DNA from: Schistocerca nitens
Taxonomy: Eukaryota > Arthropoda > Insecta > Orthoptera > Acrididae
DNA: 64,000 nt
Reading direction: 5' to 3'
NCBI RefSeq assembly: GCF_023898315.1
Contig: NC_064616.1
Location: 701,249,389 to 701,313,388 of the forward strand
A program made the translations under genes and the position numbers. Below are positions 30,421 through 41,515 of the stretch, piece after piece (within the stretch, counting starts at the first letter, position 1; each line of letters begins with the position of its first letter). The notes beneath the pieces were generated by a model. The model did not search any database, was not told where the DNA came from, and saw only the letters and a list, made by a program, of their open reading frames with translations.

Positions 30421-31842
30421 CACTCCTGGAAATGGAAAAAAGAACACATTGACACCGGTGTGTCAGACCCACCATACTTGCTCCGGACACTGCGAGAGGG
30501 CTGTACAAGCAATGATCACACGCACGGCACAGCGGACACACCAGGAACCGCGGTGTTGGCCGTCGAATGGCGCTAGCTGCGCAGCATTTGTGCACCGCCG
30601 CCGTCAGTGTCAGCCAGTTTGCCGTGGCATACGGAGCTCCATCGCAGTCTTTAACACTGGTAGCATGCCGCGACAGCGTGGACGTCAACCGTATGTGCAG
30701 TTGACGGACTTTGAGCGAGGGCGTATAGTGGGCATGCGGGAGGCCGGGTGGACGTACCGCCGAATTGCTCAACACGTGGGGCGTGAGGTCTCCACAGTAC
30801 TTCGATGTTGTCGCCAGTGGTCGGCGGAAGGTGCACGTGCCCGTCGACCTGGGACCGGACCGCAGCGACGCACGGATGCACGCCAAGACCGTAGGATCCT
30901 ATGCAGTGCCGTAGGGGACCGCACCGCCACTTCCCAGCAAATTAGGGACACTGTTGCTCCTGGGGTATCGGCGAGGACCATTCGCAACCGTCTCCATGAA
31001 GCTGGGCTACGGTCCCGCACACCGTTAGGCCGTCTTCCGCTCTCGCCCCAACATCGTGCAGCCCGCCTCCAGTGGTGTCGCGACAGGCGTGAATGGAGGG
31101 TCGAATGGAGACGTGTCGTCTTCAGCGATGAGAGTCGCTTCTGCCTTGGTGCCAATGGTGGTCGTATGCGTGTTTGGCGCCGTGCAGGTGAGCGCCACAA
31201 TCAGGACTGCATACGACCGAGGCACACAGGGCCAACACCCGGCATCATGGTGTGGGGAGCGATCTCCTACACTGGCCGTACACCACTGGTGATCGTCGAG
31301 GGGACACTGAATAGTGCACGGTACATCCAAACCGTCATCGAACCCATCGTTCTACCATTCCTAGACCGGCAAGGGAACTTGCTGTTCCAACAGGACAATG
31401 CACGTCCGCATGTATCCCGTGCCACCCAACGTGCTCTAGAAGGTGTAAGTCAACTACCCTGTCCAGCAAGATCTCCGGATCTGTCCCCCATTGAGCATGT
31501 TTGGGACTGGATGAAGCGTCGTCTCACGCGGTCTGCACGTCCGGCACGAACGCTGGTCCAACTGAGGCGCCAGGTGGAAATGGCATGGCAAGCCGTTCCA
31601 CAGGACTACATCCAGCATCTCTACGATCGTCTCCATGGGAGAATAGCAGCGTGCATTGCTGCGAAAGGTGGATATACACTGTACTAGTGCCGACATTGTG
31701 CATGCTCTGTTGCCTGTGTCTATGTGCCTGTGGTTCTGTCAGTGTGATCATGTGATGTATCTGACCCCAGGAATGTGTCAATAAAGTTTCCCCTTCCTGG
31801 GACAATGAATTCACGGTGTTCTTAATTCAATTTCCAGGAGTT
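30421..31842 (+). mobile_element. Tc1-like transposon F, structurally complete
   Basis: The left end cactcctggaaatggaaaaa is inverse-matched at 31,817-31,842, and TA flanks both sides (30,419-30,420 and 31,843-31,844). The 1.42-kb element contains one complete transposase frame and no insertion, the best candidate here for recent activity. Confidence 0.93.
30665..31687 (+). CDS. Tc1-like DDE transposase, uninterrupted
   Basis: The frame is open further upstream (to 30,449), but I chose the ATG at 30,665 because it gives 340 residues, the normal size of Tc1-like transposases, and the start MPRQRGRQ resembles related starts (MPRVRRR in element E). Residues 12-110 form two helix-turn-helix units (FERGRIVGMREAGWTYRRIA; VSARTIRNRL) that would bind the TIRs. 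The catalytic triad is complete: D155 (FSDESR), D244 (FQQDNARPH) and E277 (SPDLSPIEHVWD). Only 32 residues separate D244 and E277, against 34 in canonical Tc1. The residue before PARSPD is Cys, where Trp is common. The C-terminus ends naturally (GGYTLY). It would act in the nucleus to excise and insert the element at TA. Whether it is expressed is unknown. Confidence 0.92.
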   Translation: MPRQRGRQPYVQLTDFERGRIVGMREAGWTYRRIAQHVGREVSTVLRCCRQWSAEGARARRPGTGPQRRTDARQDRRILCSAVGDRTATSQQIRDTVAPGVSARTIRNRLHEAGLRSRTPLGRLPLSPQHRAARLQWCRDRREWRVEWRRVVFSDESRFCLGANGGRMRVWRRAGERHNQDCIRPRHTGPTPGIMVWGAISYTGRTPLVIVEGTLNSARYIQTVIEPIVLPFLDRQGNLLFQQDNARPHVSRATQRALEGVSQLPCPARSPDLSPIEHVWDWMKRRLTRSARPARTLVQLRRQVEMAWQAVPQDYIQHLYDRLHGRIAACIAAKGGYTLY

Positions 31843-31844
31843 TA

Positions 31845-31985
31845 GATCACACAAATCTAAAGGCTGTGAATTCAACCAATTACTTAGGGATTACATTTAT
31901 GACTAACTTAAATTGGAACGGTCACGCAGATAATTTTGCGGGGAAAGCGAATCGAAAACTGCGATTTATCGACAGAACACTTGGA
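31845..31985 (+). pseudogene. CR1-like LINE, segment upstream of the RTE insertion
   Basis: The frame reads VNSTNYLGITFMTNLNWNGH and then ANRKLRFIDRTLG, a conserved region in the C-terminal part of CR1/jockey-type RTs. It is cut at 31,985 by another LINE and resumes at 33,182. Its 5' part ends at or near the Tc1-like element F. Confidence 0.78.
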
Positions 31986-33170
31986 CAAAGAACTACACAA
32001 GAACTCATAAAAGAAATTCTGACAGACACAAAAGCAAGAGTGAGATTCAGAGGAGCACTGTCAGAAGAATTTGAGATCACGACTGGTGTTAAACAGGGAG
32101 ATGGATTGTCACCATTGTTATTCAATATAGCACTGGACGAAGTGATCAGGCAATGGAGAGCAATAAACGAGGAAATGGGAATACCAAAGACCAATGTGGG
32201 GGACAAAAAGGACAACAGGGCTCAAGTGGACTGCCTAGCCTTTGCAGATGACATAGCAATAGTAAGTGACACGGAAGAAGACGCAAAGACAAAACTCGAC
32301 AACTTAAGTAAGGTGGCCAGAAAGGTGGGACTGAGGATCGCCTATAACAAGACAAAGACATTAAATACCACTGCAGACTGGGAAAGACCGGAAGGCACTG
32401 TGCAAATGGTGGACAAATTTAAATACCTGGGAGAATTTATAACAGGAAGGAACAGGAGCAAGGAGGGAATAACAGAGAGGATGAAGAAGATGAGGTCAGC
32501 CTTCTGCATGACGAAAGAGATATACAATAAAAAGAATATATCCACAGAGGCAAAAATAAGCCACTACAAGGCAACGGTGAGGAATGCAGTATTATATGCT
32601 GCTGAGACGATGACACTAGGAAGAAATGGGGCAGAACAACTAGAGAAAGAAGAGAGAAAAATACTGAGAAAAATACTAGGTCCCAAAGGAGATGGAGAGA
32701 GGTGGATGCGAAGACCTAGGGAAGAATTGTACCGGCACATGAGAACAATATCCGGGGAAATCAGACTCAAAAGGGCAAGGTGCTGGACATGTGGTTAGGA
32801 TGAGTATGGACAGAATGACGAAGAGAGTGTGGTAAACAACAGGGAGGACAAGGGGAAAGACAGGACCCAAGTGGGTTGTTGAACTTCGGAAGGACTGGTT
32901 GGAATTGAGGATCAAGGTTGAAGGAAAGGAAAATTGGAGGAACAAATATACATCGACCAATATGCCGGAGATCAATGACAGAGAAGAATACAGGAAAAGA
33001 TTAGAGTGTCACCACTGGAGCCAACAGGAGAAACGGACACTGAAGATCTCGGAAGAATAGCGGGAGAGAAGAAGAGCAAGAATGAAGAGGTTCTGGGAGA
33101 AGAAGAGGAAAATGCAGTCCAAGAAGTGGTTACTCGTGGCCCTACAGAGGGCGTAACGCAAGAAGAAGAA
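31986..33170 (+). mobile_element. RTE-like LINE fragment inserted in a CR1-like LINE
   Basis: The target duplication gaacacttgga (31,975-31,985 and 33,171-33,181) marks both ends. The 3' end is a run of aag/aga repeats as in RTE-type tails. It is 5'-truncated to 1185 bases. Confidence 0.85.
32010..32798 (+). pseudogene. RTE-like reverse transcriptase fragment
   Basis: A continuous frame reads TGVKQGDGLSPLLFNIALDE, then LAFADDIAIVSDTEEDA with an intact catalytic FADD, followed by VDKFKYLGEFITG and the C-terminal thumb-like region down to a TAG at 32,796. N-terminal RT blocks are missing through 5' truncation. Downstream, sequence to 33,170 continues out of frame. Family name is by motif resemblance. 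Confidence 0.82.
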
Positions 33171-33181
33171 GAACACTTGGA

Positions 33182-33655
33182 GGATGCAGCAGGTCTGCTA
33201 AAGAGATTGCCTACACTATACTTGTCCTTCCTCTTGCGGATTATTGTTGGGCGATGTAGGATCCACACCATACAGGATTGACGGAGGACATCGAAAACGT
33301 TTAAAGATGGACAGCTCGTTTTGTACTATAGCGAAAGCGGAGAGTACCACAGGTATGATACGCGACTTAGGGTGGAATTCATTAAAACAAAGGCGTTTTT
33401 CACAGCAGCAGGCTCTCCTCGTGAAATTTCAATCACCAATTTTTTCCTCCGAATTGTTTTGTTTGTGCCAATCTGCGTAAGGAGAAGGAGCATCATAACA
33501 AAATAAGAGAACTCAGAACTCGCACGGAAATATTTAAGAGTTCGTTTTTCCCGCACTCTGGGCGAGAGTGGAATGGAAGAGAAATAGCTTGAAGGTCGTT
33601 CGATGAAGCCTCTGCCAAGCATCGTGTTGTGAACTGCAGAGTAATAATGTAAATG
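33182..33655 (+). pseudogene. CR1-like LINE, 3' tail
   Basis: After the RTE insertion it resumes in several frames (RSAKEIAYTILVLPLADYCW) and ends with KIRELRTRTEIFKSSFFPHS and GREWNGREIA, the conserved C-terminus of these LINEs, then a noncoding end near taatgtaaatgtatgtg. Confidence 0.8.
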
Positions 33656-36200
33656 TATGTGAAATTACCGTTCTCTTCGTCCATCTGAGGTCGACACCTA
33701 ATCCATTTCTTTATGCATAAACCTAACTGTTCATCTAATTAAAGTTGGTTCTGATGTAACACAACACATATTTCTAGCAACACCATTAAATGCTTAAAAT
33801 GACCCGTCTCGTTTCATTCTAATAAGTTTACTTTCGCTTTTGATTTCATTTTTGGAAATTATGCCTGACATTACAAACATTATTGAGAATCAGGACTACC
33901 TTTTGCTCGCAATGAGATAATATGTTTCCTGGGAGGTTTCTTAAACCAGCTACCCCACCTCGCCAGATACAAGACGGCTCCTCTACATTTTGACATGTTT
34001 TGCAAAGAGCCTAGCTATGTACCAAGATAGCATTTCGTCGTCTGCTAGTCCATCACAAGCAGGGTGCGCGGTGTTGAATTGAGAAATGAGGGGAAACTGC
34101 ACCAGTTGTCGCAGCTCAGCTTCCAGCGAACTGTCCCTGCTTGTCCTAGCTGACATTCTGGGAGCAACATGGGTCCTAATTTGTGCTCGTCAGTGACGTC
34201 ATCGCGTGACTACAGCACTTAGTAAGTCCGAACGACACTTTCAACAACAGAGCATTGTTTCAGCAAGTCAAACACACGTTTTGGTCTCGCCCTTTTCATG
34301 ATGAGTGTGTCGTTCATACTCATTCCACTCTTTCTATAGAATTTAAATCAGGAAACTGTAGCGCAGTGGTGTAACTAGGGTAACTGGCGTCTGGGGAGAC
34401 TTTTCAGCCTCCTTGCTGCATCTGCTCCATCCCTCTTTTAAAGTGCCCGCATATGCTATCAAATTCAACTGTTAGTCTGCTATATTTGATTGGGTCAATA
34501 ATGTAAAATCACAATGTACGTGTTTTTCATTATTTGGTGCGAAAGTAATTTTAAGTCTGGAACTCTTTAGTTTCTTGTTTCGACAAGAAGTCACCAAACT
34601 TCTATATCAGAACTCAAACTATCGGAACAGTCTTAACTTATACAGTGTTACAAAAATGGAACGAGGAGGTGACGAATAATAAAATGTTGTTATAGTTTGG
34701 CTGTTACTAATCGTTAATTAGTTCTTGCATTCCTTGGAAATCTTAATATTTAACGTTATATTCTTACAGAAAGAAAACAGTCCTAATATTAAATTAAAAA
34801 AAAAACTGTATAGCGTTCTTACACAGAGAAAATACAGCGAAAACTGAAGTTTAACACAAAAGCAGTTTTTCCGTTGCTTGGTAATTGTCTTTTTTAACTC
34901 ACAGTTTGTGAGATCTTGCTACACCTTCACTATATTCCTAGGCTTCACAGGAATAAACATTTCAACTGTACGGAAAAGGACACGTCACTCATATTAATGA
35001 CATTTCACTCTTCAAAAGTATTAGTCTTATTTCTAGAATTTGGAGATATCTTCATATCACTTTTTTTCTAATAAACGCAATAAGACAATGTAATAAACAT
35101 GACTGCCCCTTTGCTGCAACGATCGGTTGAATTACATTTGATTTACAAGAACAAAATAAAAATGGAGATTTTAAACACTTAGTAACTGAGAACAATGGTT
35201 TTTGTACCCTGGAGAAGTAGGTCTTCTGCAGCTGCAGGATGATTATCCGTGGAGTAGTCGCGCGCATTTTGTTCACAGTATCAGAATAATTAGTCTTGAA
35301 GTAACTTTCCAAGCCGGAAAGGAAGGAAGGAAAATTAGTGTTAAACGTCCCATCAGCAACGACGTCGTTTGAGTTAAATTGCTATCTCGGAAAGGGAAAG
35401 GATAGATAGCTTGGGTAATTGGCATAACACTTTTTGTACACTGGAATCTGACGGCTGTTTATCATATCACTGAGTTGGTGCCCCGTGCATTCTCTTGTTG
35501 AAAGTTGTTCACGCATTCTATTTCTCATAAAAAATAAAATTTGCAGGGTTCGATTAGCATCTAGACTAACTTCAAGAATAAATATATTTATATGTTCGAA
35601 TAATTAAAATTACTATGTTATTATGACATGCACGAAGAGCTACTCAGGGAAATCACAAAGCTCTTGTATTTGGTTAACCGGGCCAAAACAGGAGCCCTCA
35701 TACTCCCACTTACGAATCAAGTTTTTGATAGGTAAAAAGCGGACTGGTTTTACAGTGTGATGATGGTCCTGGCGAGTGTGACTTCCGCACATATATTTCA
35801 CAGAAAAGTTTGTTTGGATACCACAGAGCTTCATTTCAATCCTAAACACGATCTTACTGGAAGTGCTAGTCTATTGATATAACTAGCAAAACGAATCAGG
35901 ACCGCGTTTATAAACCTTTTTTAGCAACATTGCGAAATGTTTAACTGGTATCACATCTCAAACATTACGCCGCGTTTGAGGGTTGCACACACGTGAGTTC
36001 GAATCGTCGCGCCAAAATAAGTAAACAATAACAAACCACCCCAGCTGACGCGCAAGTCGCCTTGTCCAACACGTCCACGCAACGTCATTCATCAACAACG
36101 CAACAAAACAAAACATAATTCGGTACTTTTAACAGGTGACTTTTTTGAGAAGTGATGGTACAGTTTTACAGCACAGGCAACGGTATGAGTTACGGAAAAG
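33656..36200. other. Region upstream of the innexin gene
   Basis: No gene is recognisable here. At 35,325-35,420 a fragment (ttaaacgtcccatcagcaac and ggaaagggaaaggatagat) resembles a widespread orthopteran repeat related to the SINE at 46,143, but without ends. From about 35,960 the sequence becomes richer in CpG and may include distal promoter parts. Confidence 0.5.
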
Positions 36201-36219
36201 CTGTAGCATTCTCCATGTG

Positions 36220-36572
36220 ATTTGTGCGGCGCCTGGCGCGAGGCTAGCGAGTAGAATGGATCCCGCGGAGTGGGGAGGGTAGTGGTGGCGACCGCTTCAC
36301 GCAGTAACTGGAATCACTACGAGAAGAAAGCGTGTGGCGCTCGGTGTAGCGTCCAGTTGCAAGCGTGGAGTGTGGTGGCAGTGTGTGCGTTTTCGCTTGT
36401 GTGTCGAACGGCATTCGCGGATGTAAATATCGCCTACACGGGGAAAAAGAGCTTGTTACAGTTCTGCAGACCAACGGAAATGCTAAAAATTTTGTGTATT
36501 ATCAGGAACTGCTGAGAGGAAATTAATTCAGGGGGTTGTTTTCTGACGCCATCTTGATCGTGTGCTGTCAAC
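36220..36572 (+). promoter_or_regulatory. CpG-rich 5' region and likely 5' UTR of innexin
   Basis: From about 36,225 (gcggcgcctggcgcgagg) to 36,440 the sequence is CpG-rich, as expected near an insect housekeeping-type promoter. The innexin start codon lies 130 bases further on. Several in-frame stops and a small upstream ORF (36,270-36,515) precede it. A non-coding first exon could be spliced here, but I cannot fix its ends or the transcription start. Confidence 0.45.
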
Positions 36573-37085
36573 ATGTATAAATTATTGGGAGGGTTGAAGG
36601 AATACCTGAAGTGGCAGGACATCGTTACTGATAATGCCATTTTCAGACTTCATAACTTGTTCACCACAGTTTTGCTACTGACATGTTCTCTCATTATTAC
36701 GGCCACGCAGTATGTTGGCAACCCCATACATTGCATTGTAAATGGATTACCAGTCAGGCCAATAAACACGTATTGTTGGATTACATCAACGTTTACGATG
36801 CCGGATGCTTTCCTAAGACAAGTGGGCAGTGAAGTGGCACATCCTGGAGTCGCAAACGACTTCGGCGACGAAGATGCCAAGAAGTATTACACTTACTATC
36901 AGTGGGTGTGTTTCGTGCTTTTCTTTCAAGCTATGTTATGCTATACTCCGAAGTGGATATGGGACAGCATCGAAGGAGGATTGTTAAGAACTCTGATCAT
37001 GGGTTTAAATCGTGGACTGTGCCAAGATGACGAGAAATGTATGAAGAAGAAGGCCTTAATTGAATATCTGTTACGTCATATCAAG
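36573..37085 (+). CDS. inx1: Innexin 1 (ogre-type), first coding exon
   Basis: The exon codes residues 1-171 of an invertebrate gap-junction subunit. The ATG sits in a good context (gtcaacatg) and the N-terminus MYKLLGGLKEYLKWQD is that of innexin 1. Membrane span 1 is about residues 29-48, followed by the YVGNPI box (47-52). The first extracellular loop has the two conserved cysteines C54 and C68. The signature YYQWV is at 108-112, at the start of span 2. A cytoplasmic loop follows. The exon ends with RHIK at 37,085 before a gt donor (aag|gttggt), phase 0; reading on would meet a stop within five codons. In Drosophila, Ogre supports neural stem cell and glial communication (family knowledge). 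Confidence 0.96.
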
Positions 37086-39349
37086 GTTGGTGCTGTTTAA
37101 TGTAAATGTCTAAATTTCTTGACTCATTGTTGCTGAAGCACTGTTGCAACGTTCATTTGTTTCGATAGGAAACGTAATCGCAACATCAAAACATGTGAGA
37201 AGCGGTACCGTAATTTGATTATGTAACAACTTGCTGTATAGTTAAAAGGATAGGTAGATGATTTGACAACCCGTTTTTTATTGTCATGTCCCATCTAAAC
37301 AATACATAAATTAAACAGAAAGGCCTTGACTGTCAGATAGTAACAGGCAAATTGAGGTAACTACCTTTCCAACGTTCTACCTGGTTCTGTAATAAATATG
37401 ATACTATTGACAGCTGCGCTCAGAGCGGAAACTTAACACGCGCTACTGTACCCTATGAATGGAAGACAAAGTTGTTGAGACAATCAGTTGTGTTTGCGTT
37501 GACATTAATCTCTGATAATCATAGCCTTTAATATAACCAGTTTCTAAGTTAAATAAACTGGTGCTGTCTGCTTTCTGATGATACTGAGAAAGAGTACATG
37601 GAGGATTCAGATGTCTTCAAGTATTATATATTCTCACACAAGTAATTTTCATTTCTTGCACGTGAGTGGAGAAAAGCTGCAGGAAATGATTTCATACACA
37701 AAAAATACAAACACTAGAATAATGCGAATAAAATGTTTATTTAACGTAAACGTGCGTGAAAATGATGTTGATTATAATCTTTTGAATTCGCTAGTTTTTT
37801 CGTACATATTCTTTACTATATGGGCCATGTCATTGTTAAAACATTTATTTATGATGAAAACCAAAGGAAGGGCACCTACCTGAGAATATACACATATGTC
37901 ATAATTAATATCTTTCGTAGTTTTTGTAATTGTGTTGCATTCGGCAGTAATATTAGAGATTTTAAATCAGTGTATCATAATTTGAGACAGAAATAACGAT
38001 TCCAAGTATAAGACAGCACTTTCATAGGCTACCCTCTCGTACCTTTACACAGAAGTATAATTCAACAGTAAATATTGTTGAATGTATTATAGACACTGCG
38101 GACAAGTGGAAAATGTTTGTGTTACAGAGTTTGTATTAAGAGGCACAGACAGTGTTTAGTATTGAACGGCAGAGTATCATAAAACAAGTGTATATTTGAT
38201 TCTGACTGACGGTTGCAAAGCCAATAATAACGCTGCAGAAACAAGAACTGTAGCCATGTTTTATGAGTGACATAGGTAAATATTTTTCCTGGAATCTGTT
38301 TTGTTGTGTAGATATTGATTATGAGCATCTGTGGTGGATATTGACGATGAGCATCTGTGATAATATTATGAAGTCTCATGAGCATGATGTTTGCTGAGTA
38401 GTGGTCCATTTCATGTGTAGTCTTAATTTGAAAGATTCATACCAACCTTAACAATCTATACAGTTACCCAAGTTTAGTTGTTAGCTTGCTGGCTGCTGAA
38501 ATATATTTTTTATTTGTGTATTGAGAATGTAGTGGAATGGTCTGGAATTAGGTCCACTCATTCTCACCCAGTAATCTGAGCAGCCACTGCTTGAATAAAA
38601 AAGCCCTCTTTCCATGTATAGGGTGCTAAAATATTATTCAGTTGATAGCCTGGTAGCAGGATTTATTTGACATTCATATTCACTGGTTTTGCCAACTCAT
38701 AACCAAATTATTGTCTTCCAACATAACCTAGATAAAGATTACAATCACTCTGTTCAGTGAATAAAAAAATAAAATAAATAAATAAATAAAAAAAGAGATC
38801 AAGTAATTTTACTCATGGATGATTTATAATAGAGGAAAGTGTGGAACAGACTAGGAGTAAGGCTCTGTTTAAATGACATGTTTGCCATTGAGTGTACTAT
38901 TTAAACCTATTATCATTTCCTCATTTTCGATAGGGTGGTTAAGGTGCTGAAAATACATTAATTGTAACATTAATTACTTGAAAATGACTTGCAGGTCACA
39001 TCTGCAGTTGTAGAAATTATAGTACATAGCACATTAAACGGCAAATTATTTTTAAAAAATAAGTAAGATTGTATTTCTAAAACAGGTAAAAGACACAGAT
39101 GCATTTGATCCACATATGTAATCTGTGAGCCACTTTAGAGTGTTTGAGGAGGATTCATAATGTATTGATGCTCTCTCCTCCTCTGCCACTGCCCCTTCCC
39201 CCACAAATCCTATTCACTTACATATGCTGATGTGGGTAGAAAGGCTGTATTGCCCCTCTAGGCACCTGGGTTTATCTAATTTTAGTGTTGTGGTTACCAC
39301 AGGTGACACTTTTGGGAGGAAATGCTATGTTTCTTCAGCCATTTTGAAA

Positions 39350-39519
39350 TAAAGTCTCACAGAATTTTGAAGGTTCTCTGTGATTCACAATATCTTTCCT
39401 GCAACATCTCAACACTGTGTTTGTTGAACATTTCTGTGATGCTCTTGCACTGCGTAAAGAAATGCATGATGTATTGTGCAGCTCTTCTTTGAATGTTTTG
39501 TGTCTCCTCTGTTGATCTA
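39350..39519 (-). pseudogene. CR1-like LINE fragment, minus strand
   Basis: On the minus strand the frame reads IQRRAAQYIMHFFTQCKSIT and MLQERYCESQRTFKIL, which correspond to the C-terminal QRRAAR...LxxxxWExLxxRR region of these LINEs. It is short and ends where the palindromic mariner-derived element begins. Confidence 0.6.
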
Positions 39520-39521
39520 TA

Positions 39522-40165
39522 AGGGACATCCAACGAAAACAAGACAGAAGGAAAAAAGTAAGTAAATCATTTATTATTTCAAATGTAATCACCATAACTG
39601 TTAACACATTTACCCCACTGTGAGACAACATCGTCATTGCCTTCACAGACAAATGTTTGTGATTGCCTACGGAACCATGAGTGTACCCAGATGTGCACAT
39701 CTTTGTCTGAAGCAAATTGATAGAGTTGAATGTCTTTCTTCAGGGCTCTAAAAATATGTAAATTGCATGGTGAGAGCTCAGGACTGTATAGAGGATGTGC
39801 GAGGGCTTCGCAGAAAAACTTCTACAGCTGGCACATGTATCCCCAAGGTTTTTCAGAGTATGCTGCAGAAGTTTTGCTGGGAAGCCTTTACACATCCTCT
39901 ATAAAGTACTGATCTCTCACCATACAATTTCCATATTTTTGGAGCCCTGAAGAAAGGCACTCGCAGCCATCAATTTGCCTGGGACAAAGAGGAGTGTGCC
40001 TGGATACAGTAATGGTTCTTCAGGCAACTGCAAACATTTTTCCATGAAGGCAATGACCATCTTATCTTGTAGTGGGATAAATGTATAAACAGTTATTGTG
40101 ATTACTTTTAAAATAATATTTTACTTGCATTTTCCCATGTGTCTCATTTTCATTTGATGGCCTCT
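39522..40165. mobile_element. Palindromic mariner-derived foldback element
   Basis: The two halves are reverse complements with a few percent to perhaps 15 percent mismatches by eye; arms begin agggacatccaacgaaaac at 39,522 and mirror at 40,165, each beside TA. Pairing continues inward to a short centre near 39,845. Each half encodes the C-terminus of a mariner transposase reading outward: right half on the plus strand (LSPYNFHIFGALKKG, then NSYCDYF), left half on the minus strand (LSPCNLHIFRALKKD, then NSYGDYI). It cannot encode a whole protein, so it would depend on a transposase supplied elsewhere. Confidence 0.88.
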
Positions 40166-41339
40166 TACAACTTAAGTGTCCAAAAGCCTGGAAAAGCACT
40201 CAAGGATTGGTTAGTTGTTAGTTTGATGACCAGCCTCATTTGTGTGATCATTATCACCTCAGCATCCTCCTTTTTGTTTCCAGTATTGTGTGGCCATTCT
40301 GCCTTAAATCATTATGGGCAGATACTACTAAGTACTTGAAACTTATGGTGGATTACCAGTCACATCGTCAAACAATACCAAATCAGTTCATCTGCTTCAT
40401 CTGGGAATACCTTCATAGGACTACAAACATTGGATTAACTGAAGCTTTTGATACCACTTTATCAGCTCGCAACCAAAATCACCTAGTCCCCTGACTACAC
40501 TGCCTATCAGTCTGTCACCGCAACCTACATAAAAATTGTATAAAAAATGTTGTCAGTGTTCTACTCTTTTCATGTCTGCACATCTGTAGTGTCACACATC
40601 TCAACATTATTTTGTAACACTATGAAGTGACATCAGACGTTGGGTATCAGTACGTTCAGTTGACCTCAAGTATTATCTGTCATGTCCTTTATATTCATGG
40701 TGAACAGTGAGCCTGCTATAGGACCACATTGTACACAGGATTCTACCTGAAAAGTAGCAGTGATTCATAAACTACAGTGTCAATATGGAAAATTTCATGC
40801 TGAGGCATATGTCGAGCTTATATAAACATAATTCACCTCCAACATTATTTCCACTGCAGCTTAACAAATCCCAGCAACTGAGTACACTGCTTTGTTCATT
40901 CCCAATAATAGTGCCTTGCAGTATTATTTTTCATACTGAAATGATTTTACAGTTGAAATCACAATTGTGTTGATCATAATAGATGTTGCCAGTTAAATGT
41001 GAAAATATTACCTTTCAAAATAAAATTCTACTTGATTGTGAACTCTGTTCAAGGAAAAAATAATCTGTTTTATTCTATTACTCATCTCGTTTCTTGTTTA
41101 GACTGAATTTATGTGACCAGTTTTCCTGAATTGCTCAAATTGGCACAAATTTATGTAACATCCAAAACTTATCTACGATGACCCATTATTACCATTATGA
41201 TACAATACGTTAGTGAGTTGCAATGGTAATAATTAAAACAAAGGCATTTTTAATTGTGGTGAGATATTTCCAAAAATTTTCAAAAACTAGCTTTCTTCTT
41301 TGTATGTAAAAATAATTTATTGTCACCAGTTTACACGAG

Positions 41340-41515
41340 GAGAAATGATCATCTTAATAAAATAAGAGAAATTGGAGCTTGTACAGAAAGATTTAAGTGT
41401 TCATTATCCCCAAGTGCTGTAAGAGTTTGGAACAGTAGAGAAATTGTCTGAAGTGGTTCAAAGAACCCTCTGCCAGGCACATAAGTGTGGCTTGCAGAGT
41501 GGTCATGTCGATGTG
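41340..41515 (+). pseudogene. CR1-like LINE 3' end
   Basis: The sequence encodes NKIREIGACTERFKCSLSPS and AVRVWNSREIV, the C-terminal signature of CR1/jockey-like LINEs, followed by a non-coding tail (ccctctgccaggcac..gtggcttgcagag) that resembles that at 26,000-26,060. It is 5'-truncated. Confidence 0.75.

Noticed and set aside
30769-31330. Minus-strand ORFs of 101 to 143 codons
   Set aside because: They are antisense shadows of the intact Tc1-like transposase.
35990-36020. B-box-like gagttcgaatcgtcgcg upstream of innexin
   Set aside because: A single box without an A box, tail or target duplication; not enough to call a SINE or tRNA.
36270-36515. 81-codon ORF just upstream of the innexin start
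   Set aside because: It has no recognisable domain and lies in the CpG-rich 5' region; at most it is an upstream ORF in the leader.
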